64,000 nt of DNA from VRUE01 sp963727465 (GTDB taxonomy: Bacteria; Actinomycetota; Thermoleophilia; Solirubrobacterales; 70-9). Made by a program: the position numbers and the translations under genes. The stretch spans positions 124,001-188,000 of the forward strand of contig CAVSGL010000012.1 in the NCBI GenBank assembly GCA_963727465.1, in the 5' to 3' direction. The notes below the pieces were generated by a model. The model was not told where the DNA came from and made no database searches. It saw only the letters and a list, made by a program, of their open reading frames with translations. This document shows, piece after piece, positions 1 to 9,323 of this stretch (position 1 is the stretch's first letter; every line of letters starts with the position of its first letter).

Positions 1-393
1 CGTGGCGATCGGGCCACCCAGACGCGGCTCGATTTCGTCCCCGAGCGGCACACCGACTTCATCTTCGCGGTGATCGGTGAGCGCTACGGATTCCTCGGCG
101 CCGCGTTCGTCCTATCCCTATACGCCCTGCTGATCTGGCGGGCGCTGCGGATCGTGACGCTCTCGAAGAACTCCTACGGGACCCTGGTAGCGGGCGGCAT
201 CGCCGCCATGCTGCTGTTTCAGGTCTTCGTCAACGTGGGGATGAACCTCGGCATCATGCCGATCACGGGAATTCCCCTGCCGTTGATGAGCTACGGGGGG
301 TCGTCTGTCTTGGCGACGCTCCTGGCGGTCGGGGTGCTACAGAGCATCCACATGCAAGCGCGCCTCAGCCAGAAGGGCAGGTTCGCCTGGTGA
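1..393 (+). CDS. rodA: RodA/FtsW-type SEDS glycosyltransferase, C-terminal part (cut by window start)
   Basis: The frame is open from base 1 and ends at TGA 391-393, giving the last 130 residues of a SEDS protein. SEDS proteins polymerise lipid II into peptidoglycan strands in the inner membrane, RodA during elongation. The motif FVPERHTDFIFAVIGE near the start is the conserved SEDS signature, followed by membrane helices and GIPLPLMSYGGSS, the conserved motif near the C-terminus. The protein ends shortly after, as RodA does. Placement directly before RNase E/G and rplU fits RodA better than FtsW, which usually sits in the dcw cluster. Upstream sequence lies outside the window, so the start is not seen. 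Confidence 0.9.
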   Translation, partial: RGDRATQTRLDFVPERHTDFIFAVIGERYGFLGAAFVLSLYALLIWRALRIVTLSKNSYGTLVAGGIAAMLLFQVFVNVGMNLGIMPITGIPLPLMSYGGSSVLATLLAVGVLQSIHMQARLSQKGRFAW

Positions 394-447
394 TCCATCG
401 AATGGCACCTGGCACCGCGTACCTATCTGAACTGAGCTGAAACACAT

Positions 448-2217
448 ATGAAAAAAACCATCCTGGTCTCCGCCGATCGCGGCGAGACCCGAGTCGCCGT
501 CCTCGAGTCGAAGACGAAAGGCGGCAAACGCAACGTGGCGGAGCTCTACATCGAGCGACGCGGCCGGCGATCGATCGTCGGCAACATCTACAAGGGCAAG
601 GTCGACAACGTCCTCGCCGGCATGGAGGCCGCCTTCGTCGACATCGGCCTCGAGCGCAACGGCTTCCTGCACGTCGACGAGATCGTCCTGCCGAACGGCA
701 AGCAGGCGCCGCGCCGCGGTCGCGGCGGCGGCGGGCCGAAGATCACCGACCTGATCAAGTCGGGCGACGAGATCCTCGTCCAGGTCGTCAAGGACCCGCT
801 CAAGTCGAAGGGCGCCCGGCTCTCGATGAACCTCTCGATCGCCGGCCGCTACCTGGTCTACGCGCCGCAGGGCTCGGGCGTCGGCGTCAGCCGCCGGCTC
901 AGCACCAAAGAGCGCGACCGGCTGCGCAAGATGGTCGACCGCACGTACAAGGGCCCGGGCGGGCTGATCGTCCGCACCGCCGCGCACGGAGCCAAAAAAA
1001 CCGACTTCGTGCGCGAGGTCGGCTACCTGCACAGGCTCTATGACGTGCTCCAGAAGCGCGAGGAGAAGATCAAGGCCCCGGGCCTGGTCTTCCAGGAGCA
1101 GGACCTGCCGGTGCGGGTGCTGCGCGACGTCTTCCTCTCGGACTTCGAAAAGGCGATCATCGACTCGCCCAAGCAGCTCGACCGGGTCACGGGCTTCTTC
1201 CAGCGCACCGCGCCGGAGCTGGTCGACAAAGTGGAGCTCTACGACGGCAAGAAGCCGCTGCTGGAGAAATGGCAGATCGACAAGGAAATCGAGTCGACCC
1301 TGGTGCGGCGCGTCGACCTGCCCTCGGGCGGCTACCTGATCATCGACTACACCGAGGCGCTGACCGTGATCGACGTCAACAGCGGCTCGTTCACCGGCCG
1401 TGGCCGCGGCGGGCTCGAGGAGACGATCACCAAAGTCAACACCGAGGCGGCGGAGGAGGCCGTGCGGCAGCTGCGGCTGCGCGACATCGGCGGCATCATC
1501 GTCATCGACTTCATCGACATGGCGCGGGCGAAGAACCGCGACAAAGTGGTGAAGACGCTGCAGAAAGCGCTCGACACCGACAAGTCGAAGAGCTACGTGG
1601 TCGAGGTCTCGCCGCTCGGGCTGGTCGAGATGACGCGGCAGAACATCACCGACGGGGTGCGCGAGATCCTCACCGCGCCCTGCCCGACCTGCGACGGCGA
1701 GGGAGTCGTCCTCTCGGCCGAGACCGTGGCGCTGGAAGGCCTGCGGCAGATGCGCGAGATGGCGGCCGACAATCCGGACGCCGAGGCCTTCCTGCTGCGG
1801 GTCAACCCCAAGGTCGCGGCGGAGCTGATCGGCGAGGACAGCGGCCTCGAGGAGCTCGAGCGGGAAACCGGCCGCCAGTTCCACTTCGAGGGCGGCGAGG
1901 CGCTGGCGATCGACACGTTCACACTGGTCGAAGCCGGCAGCCGCGCCCAGATCGAGGAGCGGGCGCTGCCGTTCAAGGTCGGCGAGGAGGTCGTGGTGAC
2001 GATCGAGGAGCCGCACATGTACAACGCCGACGACGCGATCGCCAGGATCGACTCCTACATCGTCAGCGTCAGCGGCGGCGGGCGCCACGTCGGCGACCGC
2101 AAGATGGTGCGGATCGAGCGGGTCGAGCGGGCCGCCGCGGTGGCCTCGCTGCTCGGCGATCCCCCCGGCAGCAACGGCTCGGAGTCAGACGCTCTAGAAT
2201 CCGCCGCCGCCAGATGA
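448..2217 (+). CDS. rng: Ribonuclease E/G family endoribonuclease
   Basis: This 589-residue protein matches the RNase E/G catalytic half; the family cuts single-stranded AU-rich RNA in rRNA maturation and mRNA decay. An S1-like segment lies around residues 46-80 (GNIYKGKVDNVLAGMEAAF). The DNase-I-like catalytic domain carries the metal-binding aspartates in VIDVNSG (about D309) and VIDFIDM (about D354). The zinc-link CPTCDGEG lies near residue 412 and holds the tetramer together in E. coli RNase E. There is no long degradosome scaffold tail, so it is closer to the RNase G or short actinobacterial type. The start is ATG 448. Its stop overlaps the rplU start by 4 bp, so the two are probably cotranscribed. 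Confidence 0.93.
   Translation: MKKTILVSADRGETRVAVLESKTKGGKRNVAELYIERRGRRSIVGNIYKGKVDNVLAGMEAAFVDIGLERNGFLHVDEIVLPNGKQAPRRGRGGGGPKITDLIKSGDEILVQVVKDPLKSKGARLSMNLSIAGRYLVYAPQGSGVGVSRRLSTKERDRLRKMVDRTYKGPGGLIVRTAAHGAKKTDFVREVGYLHRLYDVLQKREEKIKAPGLVFQEQDLPVRVLRDVFLSDFEKAIIDSPKQLDRVTGFFQRTAPELVDKVELYDGKKPLLEKWQIDKEIESTLVRRVDLPSGGYLIIDYTEALTVIDVNSGSFTGRGRGGLEETITKVNTEAAEEAVRQLRLRDIGGIIVIDFIDMARAKNRDKVVKTLQKALDTDKSKSYVVEVSPLGLVEMTRQNITDGVREILTAPCPTCDGEGVVLSAETVALEGLRQMREMAADNPDAEAFLLRVNPKVAAELIGEDSGLEELERETGRQFHFEGGEALAIDTFTLVEAGSRAQIEERALPFKVGEEVVVTIEEPHMYNADDAIARIDSYIVSVSGGGRHVGDRKMVRIERVERAAAVASLLGDPPGSNGSESDALESAAAR
2195..2200 (+). promoter_or_regulatory. Candidate -10 box upstream of rplU
   Basis: TAGAAT lies inside the last codons of the RNase E/G gene, 13 nt before the rplU ATG. 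It would give a very short leader and let rplU-rpmA-obgE be transcribed independently of the nuclease gene. No convincing -35 is visible, so this is inference from the -10 match and spacing. Confidence 0.4.
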
Positions 2218-2606
2218 GCACCTACGCGGTCATAGAGAGCGGCGGCAAGCAGTACAAGGTCGAGAAGGGCAGCTCGCTGCTCGTCGACCGGCTCGACGCC
2301 AAGGAGGGCGACAAGGTCGCCCTCCGCGCCGTGCTGTTCCGCGACAAAGAGGTCGTCGCCCAGCCGCAGGAGCTGGAGAAGGTCAAAGTCGAGGCGAAGG
2401 TCGCCGAGCACCTGCGCGGCCCGAAGATCAAGGTCTTCAAATACAAGCCGAAGAAGGGCTACCGGCGGCGCGCCGGCCACCGCTCGGAGCTGACCCGGCT
2501 CGAGGTGACGGAGCTGAAACTCGGCAAAGCGGCCGCGAAACCCAAAGCCGAGAAAAAAGCCGCCAAACCCAAAGCGGCTGCTAAAAAGGACGACGATGGC
2601 GCATAA
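2214..2606 (+). CDS. rplU: 50S ribosomal protein L21
   Basis: The 130-residue product begins MSTYAVIESGGKQYKVEKG, the typical L21 N-terminus; L21 binds 23S rRNA in the large subunit. The L21 core ends near residue 100 with the conserved KIKVFKYKPKKGYRRRAGHR segment. It is followed by a Lys/Ala-rich tail of about 30 residues, longer than in E. coli L21 (103 aa), as is common in high-GC actinobacteria. The start ATG 2214 overlaps the upstream stop (ATGA) and the 3' end overlaps rpmA by 11 bp, so translational coupling within an rplU-rpmA unit is likely. Confidence 0.95.
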   Translation: MSTYAVIESGGKQYKVEKGSSLLVDRLDAKEGDKVALRAVLFRDKEVVAQPQELEKVKVEAKVAEHLRGPKIKVFKYKPKKGYRRRAGHRSELTRLEVTELKLGKAAAKPKAEKKAAKPKAAAKKDDDGA

Positions 2607-2847
2607 GAAAGGACTCGGCTCCAGCCGCAACGGCCGCGAATCGAACCCGAAGATGCTCGGGGTCAAGGTCTTCGCCGGCCAGCAGGTCTCCGGCGGCGAG
2701 ATAATCGTGCGCCAGCGCGGCACCCGCTTCTGGCCGGGCGACGGCGTCGGCATCGGCCGCGACCACACGATCTTCGCCACCCAGGCGGGGACGGTGCAGT
2801 TCAAGCCGTCGCGCAAGGGCCGCACGATCAGCGTCCTCTCGGACTAG
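2596..2847 (+). CDS. rpmA: 50S ribosomal protein L27
   Basis: An 83-residue L27 that starts MAHKKGLGSSRNGRESNPK, the standard N-terminus reaching towards the peptidyl transferase centre. There is no cleavable N-terminal extension of the type seen in Firmicutes, because the methionine directly precedes the AHKKG motif. The central GVKVFAGQQVSGGEIIVRQRG block is also canonical. It overlaps rplU by 11 bp. The gene is followed by a 195-bp gap holding two hairpin elements before obgE. Confidence 0.96.
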   Translation: MAHKKGLGSSRNGRESNPKMLGVKVFAGQQVSGGEIIVRQRGTRFWPGDGVGIGRDHTIFATQAGTVQFKPSRKGRTISVLSD

Positions 2848-2853
2848 GCGGTT

Positions 2854-2960
2854 GGAGGGGACGGGTGTCCCTCCCCCGGAGGCCGTCGCGCAGCTGAATC
2901 GTCTGACAGGGCTCGAGCGTGGTTTCTTGAGCCTCCGTGGGAGGGACACCCGTCCCCTCC
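2854..2960 (+). repeat. Palindromic element E1 (22-bp perfect arms) between rpmA and obgE
   Basis: The left arm 2854-2875 and right arm 2939-2960 are perfect inverted copies. The palindrome continues inward, after one unpaired base, with CGGAGGC (2877-2883) against GCCTCCG (2931-2937). The loop is about 47 nt. Each arm contains the motif CGGGTGTCCCTCCC seen with small changes in other elements of this window, and each could also fold on itself through GGAGGG/CCCTCC. There is no T-tract, so a classical intrinsic terminator is unlikely. Confidence 0.85.
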
Positions 2961-2992
2961 TCGGCTCCGCAGGACCTCCGCGCGAGCTGGTT

Positions 2993-3027
2993 GGCGCTTT
3001 ATTGCCGTATAGCGGAAAGAAATTGCC
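2993..3027 (+). repeat. Hairpin element D1 upstream of obgE
   Basis: An imperfect palindrome centred on GCCGTATAGCGGAAAGAAA. It matches the element at 51593-51627 at 25 of 35 positions, beginning GGCG and keeping TTATT, CCG, GCGG and AAGAAA in register. The obgE ATG lies 15 bp downstream. It may be a regulatory hairpin or a mobile palindrome that landed in a 5' region. Confidence 0.55.
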
Positions 3028-3042
3028 TTTATCTCTCGAGCG

Positions 3043-4337
3043 ATGGACGACAGGGCGAAGATCTGGGTCGAAGGTGGGGCGGGCGGCAACGGGTGTGTGA
3101 GCTTTCGCAGGGAGGCGCACGTTCCACGAGGTGGTCCTGACGGTGGCGATGGTGGGCATGGGGGGGACGTGGTGCTCGTCTGCGATTCGTCGCGGCGCGA
3201 TCTGGGAGCGTTGCGCGGGGGGCGCCACTTCCGTGCCAAGCGGGGCAGGCACGGCGAAGGGTCGAACCGGCACGGGGGGCGGGGGGAGGACCTGGAGATT
3301 CCGGTGCCGGCGGGAACGCAGGCCGAGAGCGTGGACGGGAGCCGGGTCGATCTGATCGAGCCCGGGCAGCGGGCGGTTGTCGCCCACGGGGGGCGCGGCG
3401 GGCACGGCAACAAGCGCTTCTCGACCTCGACCCGGCAGGCGCCGCGCTTTGCCGAGAAGGGGACGAGCGGCGAGGGGGGCTGGATCGAGGTCCGGCTCAA
3501 GCTGCTCGCAGACGTCGGCCTCGTCGGCCTGCCGAACGCCGGCAAGTCGTCGCTGCTGGGTCGGTTGACGCGGGCCGAGCCGAAGGTCGGCGACTACCCG
3601 TTCACGACGCTCTCGCCGGTGCTGGGCACGATCGAGGGCGAGGAGCGGCAGGCGGTCGTCGCCGACATCCCCGGGACTGATCGAGGGCGCCGCCGCCGGG
3701 CGCCGGGCTCGGGCACGAGTTTCTCGCCCACGTCGAGCGCTGCTCGCTGCTCGTCCACCTGGTCGACCTCGCGCCGGCCGAGGGCGAGCCGGAGGCGAAC
3801 TACGAGTCGGTGCGCGCCGAGCTCGTCGCCTACGGCGCCGGGCTGGAGCTGCTGCCGGAGCTGGTCGTGCTCTCCAAGCGCGATCTGCTGCCGCCCGAGG
3901 ATGTCGAGGCCGCCGTCGCGCGGTGGCGCGAGCGGCTCGGCGAGAGCTCGCTGGGTGTCCTCGCCGTCTCCGCGGCGACGGGCGAGGGGCTGGACGAGCT
4001 GCGCCGGGCGATCCTCGCCGGCCTGACCGAGCAGGCGCCCGCCCGGCCCGAGCGCGAGGACCTCGGCCCGGCCGAGTTCGAGGCGGAGCACCGCGTCTAC
4101 AGGCCGGTCGGCGAGGGCGGCTACTCGGTCGAGCGCGAGCCCGACGGCGGCTTCCGGGTGCTCGGCCGCGGCGTCGAGCTGCTCTTCGAGCGCCACGACC
4201 TCGCCAACGAAGAGGCGCTCGCCTACCTCGAGCAGCGCCTCAACGAGATCGGCGTCGTCGCCGCCCTGCGCGCCGCCGGCTTCGAGCCCGGCGACGACGT
4301 CCGCGTCGGCGAGCACGAGTTCGAGCTGCATCCATGA
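3043..4337 (+). CDS. obgE: Obg GTPase, reading frame interrupted by two +1 shifts
   Basis: Three consecutive frames together give a full Obg GTPase, which acts in late 50S assembly. The N-terminal glycine-rich Obg fold runs to about residue 158. The P-loop GLPNAGKSS is near residue 163 and the G3 motif DIPG follows at about 3664-3675. The frame then shifts: an extra base near 3674-3676 (CCGGGACTGATCGAGG, where GLIEG is expected) and an extra G near 3698-3701. The rest of the G domain and the C-terminal OCT domain (ELLFERHDLANEEALAYLEQ) are intact in the frame ending at 4337. Since Obg is essential in most bacteria, sequencing indels are likelier than decay. The end overlaps the next ATG by 4 bp. 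Confidence 0.85.
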
Positions 4338-5131
4338 GCACCGACCAACAAGAGAGAGCGGCGGCGTTTCGCGCCCTGCACGAAGGGGAGCCGTTCGTCA
4401 TTCCCAACCCCTGGGACGCCGGCTCCGCCAAGGTGCTGGCGGCGCTTGGGTTCGAGGCGCTGGCGACGACCAGCTCGGGGTTCGCTTTCACGCTCGGGCG
4501 CCGGGACGGGAGCGTGAGCCTGGACGAGCTGACGTCCCACGTGCGGGCGATCGTCGCCGCGACGGCTCTGCCGGTCTCGGTCGATCTCGAGAACGGGCTC
4601 GGCGCCGAGCCGGAGGCCGCTGCGCGCGCGATTTTCGCCGCCGCCGAGGCGGGCGCCGTCGGCGGCTCGATCGAGGACTTCGGCGAGCCCGAGGGCATCT
4701 ACCCGCGCGACCACGCGGCCGAGCGGGTTGCGGCGGCTGTGGAGGCGGCCCGTAGCCTCGACCTCGACTTCGTCCTGACGGCGCGGGCCGAGAATCACAT
4801 TCGGGGCAACCCGGATCTCGACGACACGATCGCCCGCCTGCAGGCATACGAGCGCGCGGGCGCCGACGTGCTCTACGCGCCGGGGCTGAGCGGTTCGGAG
4901 GAGATCCGAGCTGTCTGCGCGGCCGTCGGCAGGCCGGTCAACGTCCTCGCCCGTCCCGGCATGTCGTTTGCCGAGATCGCCGCGGCAGGGGCGCAGCGGG
5001 TCAGCGTAGGCGGTGCGTTGGCCTGGACGGCCGTCGAGGCGGCGGCAGACGCTGCGGCGCGGATCCGCGAGCACGGCGACTTCTCCGAACTGAAGTCTCC
5101 GCCGCGGATCAGGGGCTGGCTGCAAGGCTGA
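4334..5131 (+). CDS. Isocitrate lyase / PEP mutase family protein
   Basis: A 265-residue TIM-barrel protein of the PEP mutase/isocitrate lyase superfamily, whose members make or break C-C or C-P bonds in alpha-oxy-carboxylates. Support comes from IPNPWDAGSAKVLAALGF at the N-terminus, VDLENGLG (the metal-binding acidic segment), GGSIEDF and FVLTARAENH. The KKCGH motif of true isocitrate lyases is absent, so it is closer to oxaloacetate decarboxylase, 2-methylisocitrate lyase-like or carboxyphosphonoenolpyruvate mutase-like enzymes; the substrate cannot be named. The start ATG 4334 overlaps the obgE stop. Confidence 0.85.
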   Translation: MSTDQQERAAAFRALHEGEPFVIPNPWDAGSAKVLAALGFEALATTSSGFAFTLGRRDGSVSLDELTSHVRAIVAATALPVSVDLENGLGAEPEAAARAIFAAAEAGAVGGSIEDFGEPEGIYPRDHAAERVAAAVEAARSLDLDFVLTARAENHIRGNPDLDDTIARLQAYERAGADVLYAPGLSGSEEIRAVCAAVGRPVNVLARPGMSFAEIAAAGAQRVSVGGALAWTAVEAAADAAARIREHGDFSELKSPPRIRGWLQG

Positions 5132-5142
5132 TCCCGAAAAGT

Positions 5143-5193
5143 TCAGGGTGGGTCCCTGATGCGAAGCGGCGCCGATCGGGAGACCATCGGCGC
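5143..5193 (+). terminator. Two stem-loops after the PEP-mutase-like gene
   Basis: Two perfect short hairpins stand in tandem. TCAGGG/CCCTGA with a 5-nt loop occupies 5143-5159, and GCGCCGAT/ATCGGCGC with a 9-nt loop occupies 5169-5193. They begin 12 bp after the stop and may end the upstream transcript, although no T-tract follows. The remaining 190 bp up to the amidohydrolase start show no recognised gene; a 64-codon frame at 5194-5388 has no family match that I recognise. Confidence 0.4.
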
Positions 5194-5384
5194 ATGAACT
5201 GGAGCAAACGGAAAAGGCGAGGCAGGCGCGGTGGCAGCATGGGGATGGAGCTTGCGGGCGCGGTCTCGGTCGCCTCGCAGATGGCGTTGTTGTGTCCACC
5301 GGGGTTCGACGAAATCGTGCGCCGGGAGCTGGCCGGCGACAAGGATCCCGCCGCCGCGACGCGTTCGGCCCGGAACCAGCGCCC

Positions 5385-6458
5385 GTGAGCCTCGCCGCGG
5401 TGCTCGACTCCGAGCTGGAGGCGCTTCGCGCCGGCGGGATCGCGCCCGTCGACATCCACGCGCACACCGGCGAGGACATCGACGGGACGAGGCGCAGCAG
5501 CGAAGAGCACCTCGCGACGCTGGAGCCGCTCGACGGCCGGTCGGCGATCTTCCCGCTCTGCGTCAGCGGCGGTTACCGGTCCGAGAATCTGCGCGTCATC
5601 GAGGAGTGCCGGCGTCGCCCCGACCGGCTCTTCCCCTTCGCGCGGCTCGATCCGCGAGTGGACGGCGCCGCCGAGGCGTCCACCGCGCTCGATGCCGGTG
5701 CGCGCGGCTTCAAGCTCCATCCGCGGGCGGAGGACTTCCGGCTCGAGCACCCGGCCGTCGAGGCGATCGCCACGGTGGCAGCCGCTGCGCGGGTGCCGGT
5801 GTTGATCCACGCCGGCTCCGGCGTCGGCTCGTTTGGCCCGATCCTGGTCGAGCTCGCCGAACGCCACCGCGGTTGCCCGCTGATCCTCGCCCACTGCGGC
5901 GTTTCCGATCTGGCCTGGCTGGCTCCGGTCGCGGCCGAGCAGTCGAACCTGCTGTTCGACACCTCCTGGTGGAACCCGAGCGACATGCTCGCGCTCTTCG
6001 CCATGGTCCCGCCCGGCCAGATCCTCTTCGGCAGCGACGAGCCCTATATGGACTTCGAGCTGGTGCTGGCGATCACCCTGCGCTGCGCCCGTGCCACCGG
6101 TCTCTCCGAAGAGGCGCTGAAGCTCGTCTTCGCCGCCCAGGCGGAGCGCCTGTTGGCGGGCGAGGCTCGACTCGATGCGGGCCCGGCGCCCGGAGCGCCG
6201 GCTCGTGACGCCAAGCCATTGGACGAGCGACTCGCGACCCTGCTTGCCGCGGCGGGTGGCTGCATGCTCGGCGGCGGTGACCCGGCCCAGATACTCGAGC
6301 TTGCCCGCGGTGCCGTTGCAGAGGGCGTTGGGAGCGCGGAGGTGGTTGCCTTGATCGACGAGGCCGGAACCAGCGCAAAGCAGGCGCCCTGGGCGGTCGC
6401 GATGGCGCTGACTCTCGCGCTCACGCCGGGCGTCGAGAGCCCACAGCCGGTCGGCTGA
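5385..6458 (+). CDS. Amidohydrolase family (amidohydrolase-2-like) metal-dependent hydrolase
   Basis: Taking GTG 5385 as start gives 357 residues beginning with a short helix and then PVDIHAHTG, the metal-binding HxH motif of the amidohydrolase superfamily. Further superfamily landmarks are GFKLHP, PVLIHAG, LILAHCG and FGSDEPYM, which carry the lysine, two histidines and catalytic aspartate positions expected of PF04909-type hydrolases/decarboxylases. About 90 C-terminal residues look like an extra helical region outside the barrel. Longer starts upstream are possible but would add low-complexity Arg-rich sequence. It precedes the LuxR-type regulator by 33 bp. Substrate unknown. Confidence 0.75.
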   Translation: MSLAAVLDSELEALRAGGIAPVDIHAHTGEDIDGTRRSSEEHLATLEPLDGRSAIFPLCVSGGYRSENLRVIEECRRRPDRLFPFARLDPRVDGAAEASTALDAGARGFKLHPRAEDFRLEHPAVEAIATVAAAARVPVLIHAGSGVGSFGPILVELAERHRGCPLILAHCGVSDLAWLAPVAAEQSNLLFDTSWWNPSDMLALFAMVPPGQILFGSDEPYMDFELVLAITLRCARATGLSEEALKLVFAAQAERLLAGEARLDAGPAPGAPARDAKPLDERLATLLAAAGGCMLGGGDPAQILELARGAVAEGVGSAEVVALIDEAGTSAKQAPWAVAMALTLALTPGVESPQPVG

Positions 6459-6491
6459 GGCCGCACGGCGTACGATCGTCACCGAGCGCAC

Positions 6492-9314
6492 ATGCCGGCT
6501 ACCGCGGTGCAACTGCTTGAGCGAGAGAAGGAGCTCGAGGAGATCGAGCGGGTGTTGGCGACCGCGGTCGCGGGGACGGGTGCCCTGCTGACGATCGAGG
6601 GCGAGGCGGGGGCGGGCAAGACGTCGCTGCTGGATGCGGTCGCCGTCCGCGGTGAAGAGCGCGAGATGCGGGTGCTGCGCGCCCGTGCCGGAGAGTTCGA
6701 GCGGGATTTCCCCTATGGCGTCGTGAGGCAGCTGTTCGAGCCGCTCCTTTCCCGCGCCTCGCTGCGAGACGAGCTGTTCGGCGGGGAGGCCGCCGCGGCC
6801 GCCGCGATCTTCGACCCGGGTGCGGCGCCGTCCCAAGGGGTGGATCCATTCCAGGCCCAGCACGGCCTCTACCGGCTGGTGGCGGCGCTCACCGTCTCGT
6901 CGCCGTTGCTTCTGCTGGTCGATGACGCGCAGTGGGCCGACGTGGCCTCCCTGCGCGCTCTCGTCTACGTCGGCCGTCGCCTGCAGGACCTTCCTGTCGT
7001 CGTCGGCTCAACCGTTCGGAGGGGTGAGCCTGGCGACCACGAGAGATTGCTCGACGAGCTGCGCCGGGAGCCCGGTGCCCACTCGATCGAGCCGCGGCCG
7101 CTCACGGTCGCCGCGACTGCGATGCTGATCGAAGCCGGCTCCGGGAGGTCGCCGAGCGCAGGTCTCGCCCGCACCTGTTGCGAGGCCGCGGCGGGCAACC
7201 CGTTCTTGCTGACGGAGCTCCTGCGTGCGCTCGACCCGGTGGAGATCGAAGCCGGTGACGTCGATGCCGAGCGACTGGCCGAGCTTGCCGGCGCCGGCGC
7301 ATCGATCTCGATCGTGCGGCGCCTGGCTCAGCTCGGGAAAGACGCGATTGCCGCCGCGCGGGCTGTTGCCGTGCTCGAGCCGAACGCCGAGCTCCGGCTG
7401 ATCGCGGCGCTTGCCGGGCTCGCGGCGGACGCCACCGCTGACGCCTGTACGCGGCTCGTCCTTGCGGGACTGCTCTCGGACTCCCGCCCGCCAGCCTTCG
7501 TTCACCCATTGGTCAGGGAGGCGGTGCTGAGCGAGATTCCCGCGCCCCGCAGAGCCGCGGATCGCGCCAAGGCGGCGAGCCTGCTGGCTGAGGACGGGGC
7601 CGACGGAGACGTCGTCGCCGCCCAGCTGCTGCTGGCGGAGCCGCGGGGCGACCAATGGGTGGCTGCGGCCCTGCGCTCGGCGGCGACCGCGGCGCTTGCG
7701 CGCGGTGCGCCCGACGGTGCCGTCAGCTACCTGCGCAGGGCGCTGCGTGAGCCACCTGCGCCGGGGAAGCGCGCGACGGTCAGCCGCGAGCTGGGCGTCG
7801 CCCTGCTGCGGGCCGACGACCCGGAGGGGATCGAGGTTCTGCTGGCGGTGCGGGCCAACCTCGAAGCCCCGGTCGAGCGGGCGGAGATCGCCGCCGAGCT
7901 CTCGACCTCTCTCGCCTTCCGCGGGTCCGGGGGGAGAGGCGCCCCGCTGCTCGAAGAATCGCTGACAGAGATACGCGAACCCGATTCGGAGCTGGGCCTG
8001 CTCTTGCGTGGCTGCCTGCTGATGCAAGCGATCAGCGGGCTGGAGCGTGTTCCCGAGGGCGCGCTGCCGGCCGCGGGGGAGAGGCTGAACGGCGACGACG
8101 CAGGGGGGCGTTTCCTGCTGCACACGGCGGCTGCGCTTTACGCGTTCGGCCTGGGGACGATGAAGTGCGCTCTCGAGCTTGCTGAGCGCGCCGGACTCGA
8201 TCCCGCCGCCATCGAGGCGGACTCACTTGCCGGCCGGCCTCCCCAGCTCGAGCTTGCCGCGCTGACGCTCTGCGACCGGGGTGAGGGCATCGACGAGCTG
8301 TTCGATCTGATGATCGAGAGCTCAAAGCGACGGGGGACTCCCCCCGGCATGGCCACCAGCTACGGCATGCGCGCATCCTGTCGCTACGTCGAGGGCGACC
8401 TCAGTGCGGCCTGGGTGAATGCGCAGGAGGCGATTCGTCTACAGCCCGCGGGCCTTCGCGTCGGCGTCGGAAACTGGCTGGGCATGGCGATGAGAGCGCT
8501 GACCGCACAGGGCGAGATCGCAGCTGCCGGTCAGCTGTTCGACGATCTCTGGCGGGGACATGACCCCGGTTCGGGGATATCCGGTGCCACGCTGCTGGTT
8601 GCGCGTGGTGAGCTTCGCCTGGCGTCGGGTCGTCCGGCCGAGGCGCGTCACGACTTTCTCGCAGCGGCCGAACGGGTGCGCTGGCTGCCCTATCCAAACC
8701 CGGAGCTGCTCGGTTGGCGCACCGGCCTCTCCCTGGCCGAAGCGGCGCTTGGCAACGAGATCGAGGCCCGGCGCCTGGCGAGCGAGGCGGTCGAGCTTGC
8801 CCGCGGGGCGGGTGGAGCTCGTGGTATCGGGATTTCCCTGCTGGTTCAGGGGACCGTCGCCGAGGGTGAGGAGAGGCTTCGGCTGTTGGGGGACGCGGTC
8901 GAGACTCTCGCGGGAACCAGGGCCCGCCTCCGCTACGCCGAAGCGCTGATCGGCTTCGGCGCCTCCCTGCGCCGCTCCAACCGCCGCAGGGACGCGCGCG
9001 AGCCGCTGCGCGACGGCCTCGAGCTGGCCCGCCGCTGCGGCGCCGTCCCGCTGGAGGAGCGTGCTCGGGCCGAGCTCGCCGCGACCGGCGCGCGGGCGCG
9101 CAAGGTGGTCTTCAGCGGGGTTGAGTCGCTGACGGCGAGCGAGCTGCGGGTCGCGCGCATGGCGGCGAAGGGGATGACCAACCGAGAGATCGCGCAGGCG
9201 CTGACGGTGACCGTGAAGACGGTCGAGACCCACATGCGCCACGTCTTTCAGAAGCTCGACGTGACGAAGCGGACCGAGCTGCCGGCGGCTCTGAGCACGG
9301 ACGACTCCGGGTAG
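6492..9314 (+). CDS. LuxR-family (LAL-type) ATP-binding transcriptional regulator
   Basis: A 940-residue protein with the layout of large ATP-binding LuxR regulators. The N-terminus (LLEREKELEEIERVL) leads to a Walker A GEAGAGKTS near residues 36-44 and a Walker B LLLLVDDAQWAD near 137-148. A long TPR-like helical region rich in Ala/Leu/Arg follows. The C-terminal LuxR helix-turn-helix has LTASELRVARMAAKGMTN and IAQALTVTVKTVETHM. Such proteins couple nucleotide and ligand binding in the AAA-like and TPR parts to transcription activation. A possible -10, TACGAT, lies at 6471-6476. No autoinducer domain is seen; the target genes are unknown. Confidence 0.9.
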   Translation: MPATAVQLLEREKELEEIERVLATAVAGTGALLTIEGEAGAGKTSLLDAVAVRGEEREMRVLRARAGEFERDFPYGVVRQLFEPLLSRASLRDELFGGEAAAAAAIFDPGAAPSQGVDPFQAQHGLYRLVAALTVSSPLLLLVDDAQWADVASLRALVYVGRRLQDLPVVVGSTVRRGEPGDHERLLDELRREPGAHSIEPRPLTVAATAMLIEAGSGRSPSAGLARTCCEAAAGNPFLLTELLRALDPVEIEAGDVDAERLAELAGAGASISIVRRLAQLGKDAIAAARAVAVLEPNAELRLIAALAGLAADATADACTRLVLAGLLSDSRPPAFVHPLVREAVLSEIPAPRRAADRAKAASLLAEDGADGDVVAAQLLLAEPRGDQWVAAALRSAATAALARGAPDGAVSYLRRALREPPAPGKRATVSRELGVALLRADDPEGIEVLLAVRANLEAPVERAEIAAELSTSLAFRGSGGRGAPLLEESLTEIREPDSELGLLLRGCLLMQAISGLERVPEGALPAAGERLNGDDAGGRFLLHTAAALYAFGLGTMKCALELAERAGLDPAAIEADSLAGRPPQLELAALTLCDRGEGIDELFDLMIESSKRRGTPPGMATSYGMRASCRYVEGDLSAAWVNAQEAIRLQPAGLRVGVGNWLGMAMRALTAQGEIAAAGQLFDDLWRGHDPGSGISGATLLVARGELRLASGRPAEARHDFLAAAERVRWLPYPNPELLGWRTGLSLAEAALGNEIEARRLASEAVELARGAGGARGIGISLLVQGTVAEGEERLRLLGDAVETLAGTRARLRYAEALIGFGASLRRSNRRRDAREPLRDGLELARRCGAVPLEERARAELAATGARARKVVFSGVESLTASELRVARMAAKGMTNREIAQALTVTVKTVETHMRHVFQKLDVTKRTELPAALSTDDSG

Positions 9315-9323
9315 CGCCGCTCA

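Noticed and set aside
2854..2960. Element E1 as an intrinsic terminator after rpmA
   Set aside because: The arms are long with a 47-63 nt loop and no T-tract, and the same arm style occurs inside coding regions.
5194..5388. A 64-codon frame between the PEP-mutase-like gene and the amidohydrolase
   Set aside because: No domain, no convincing start signal, and it overlaps the predicted amidohydrolase start; kept only as a note.
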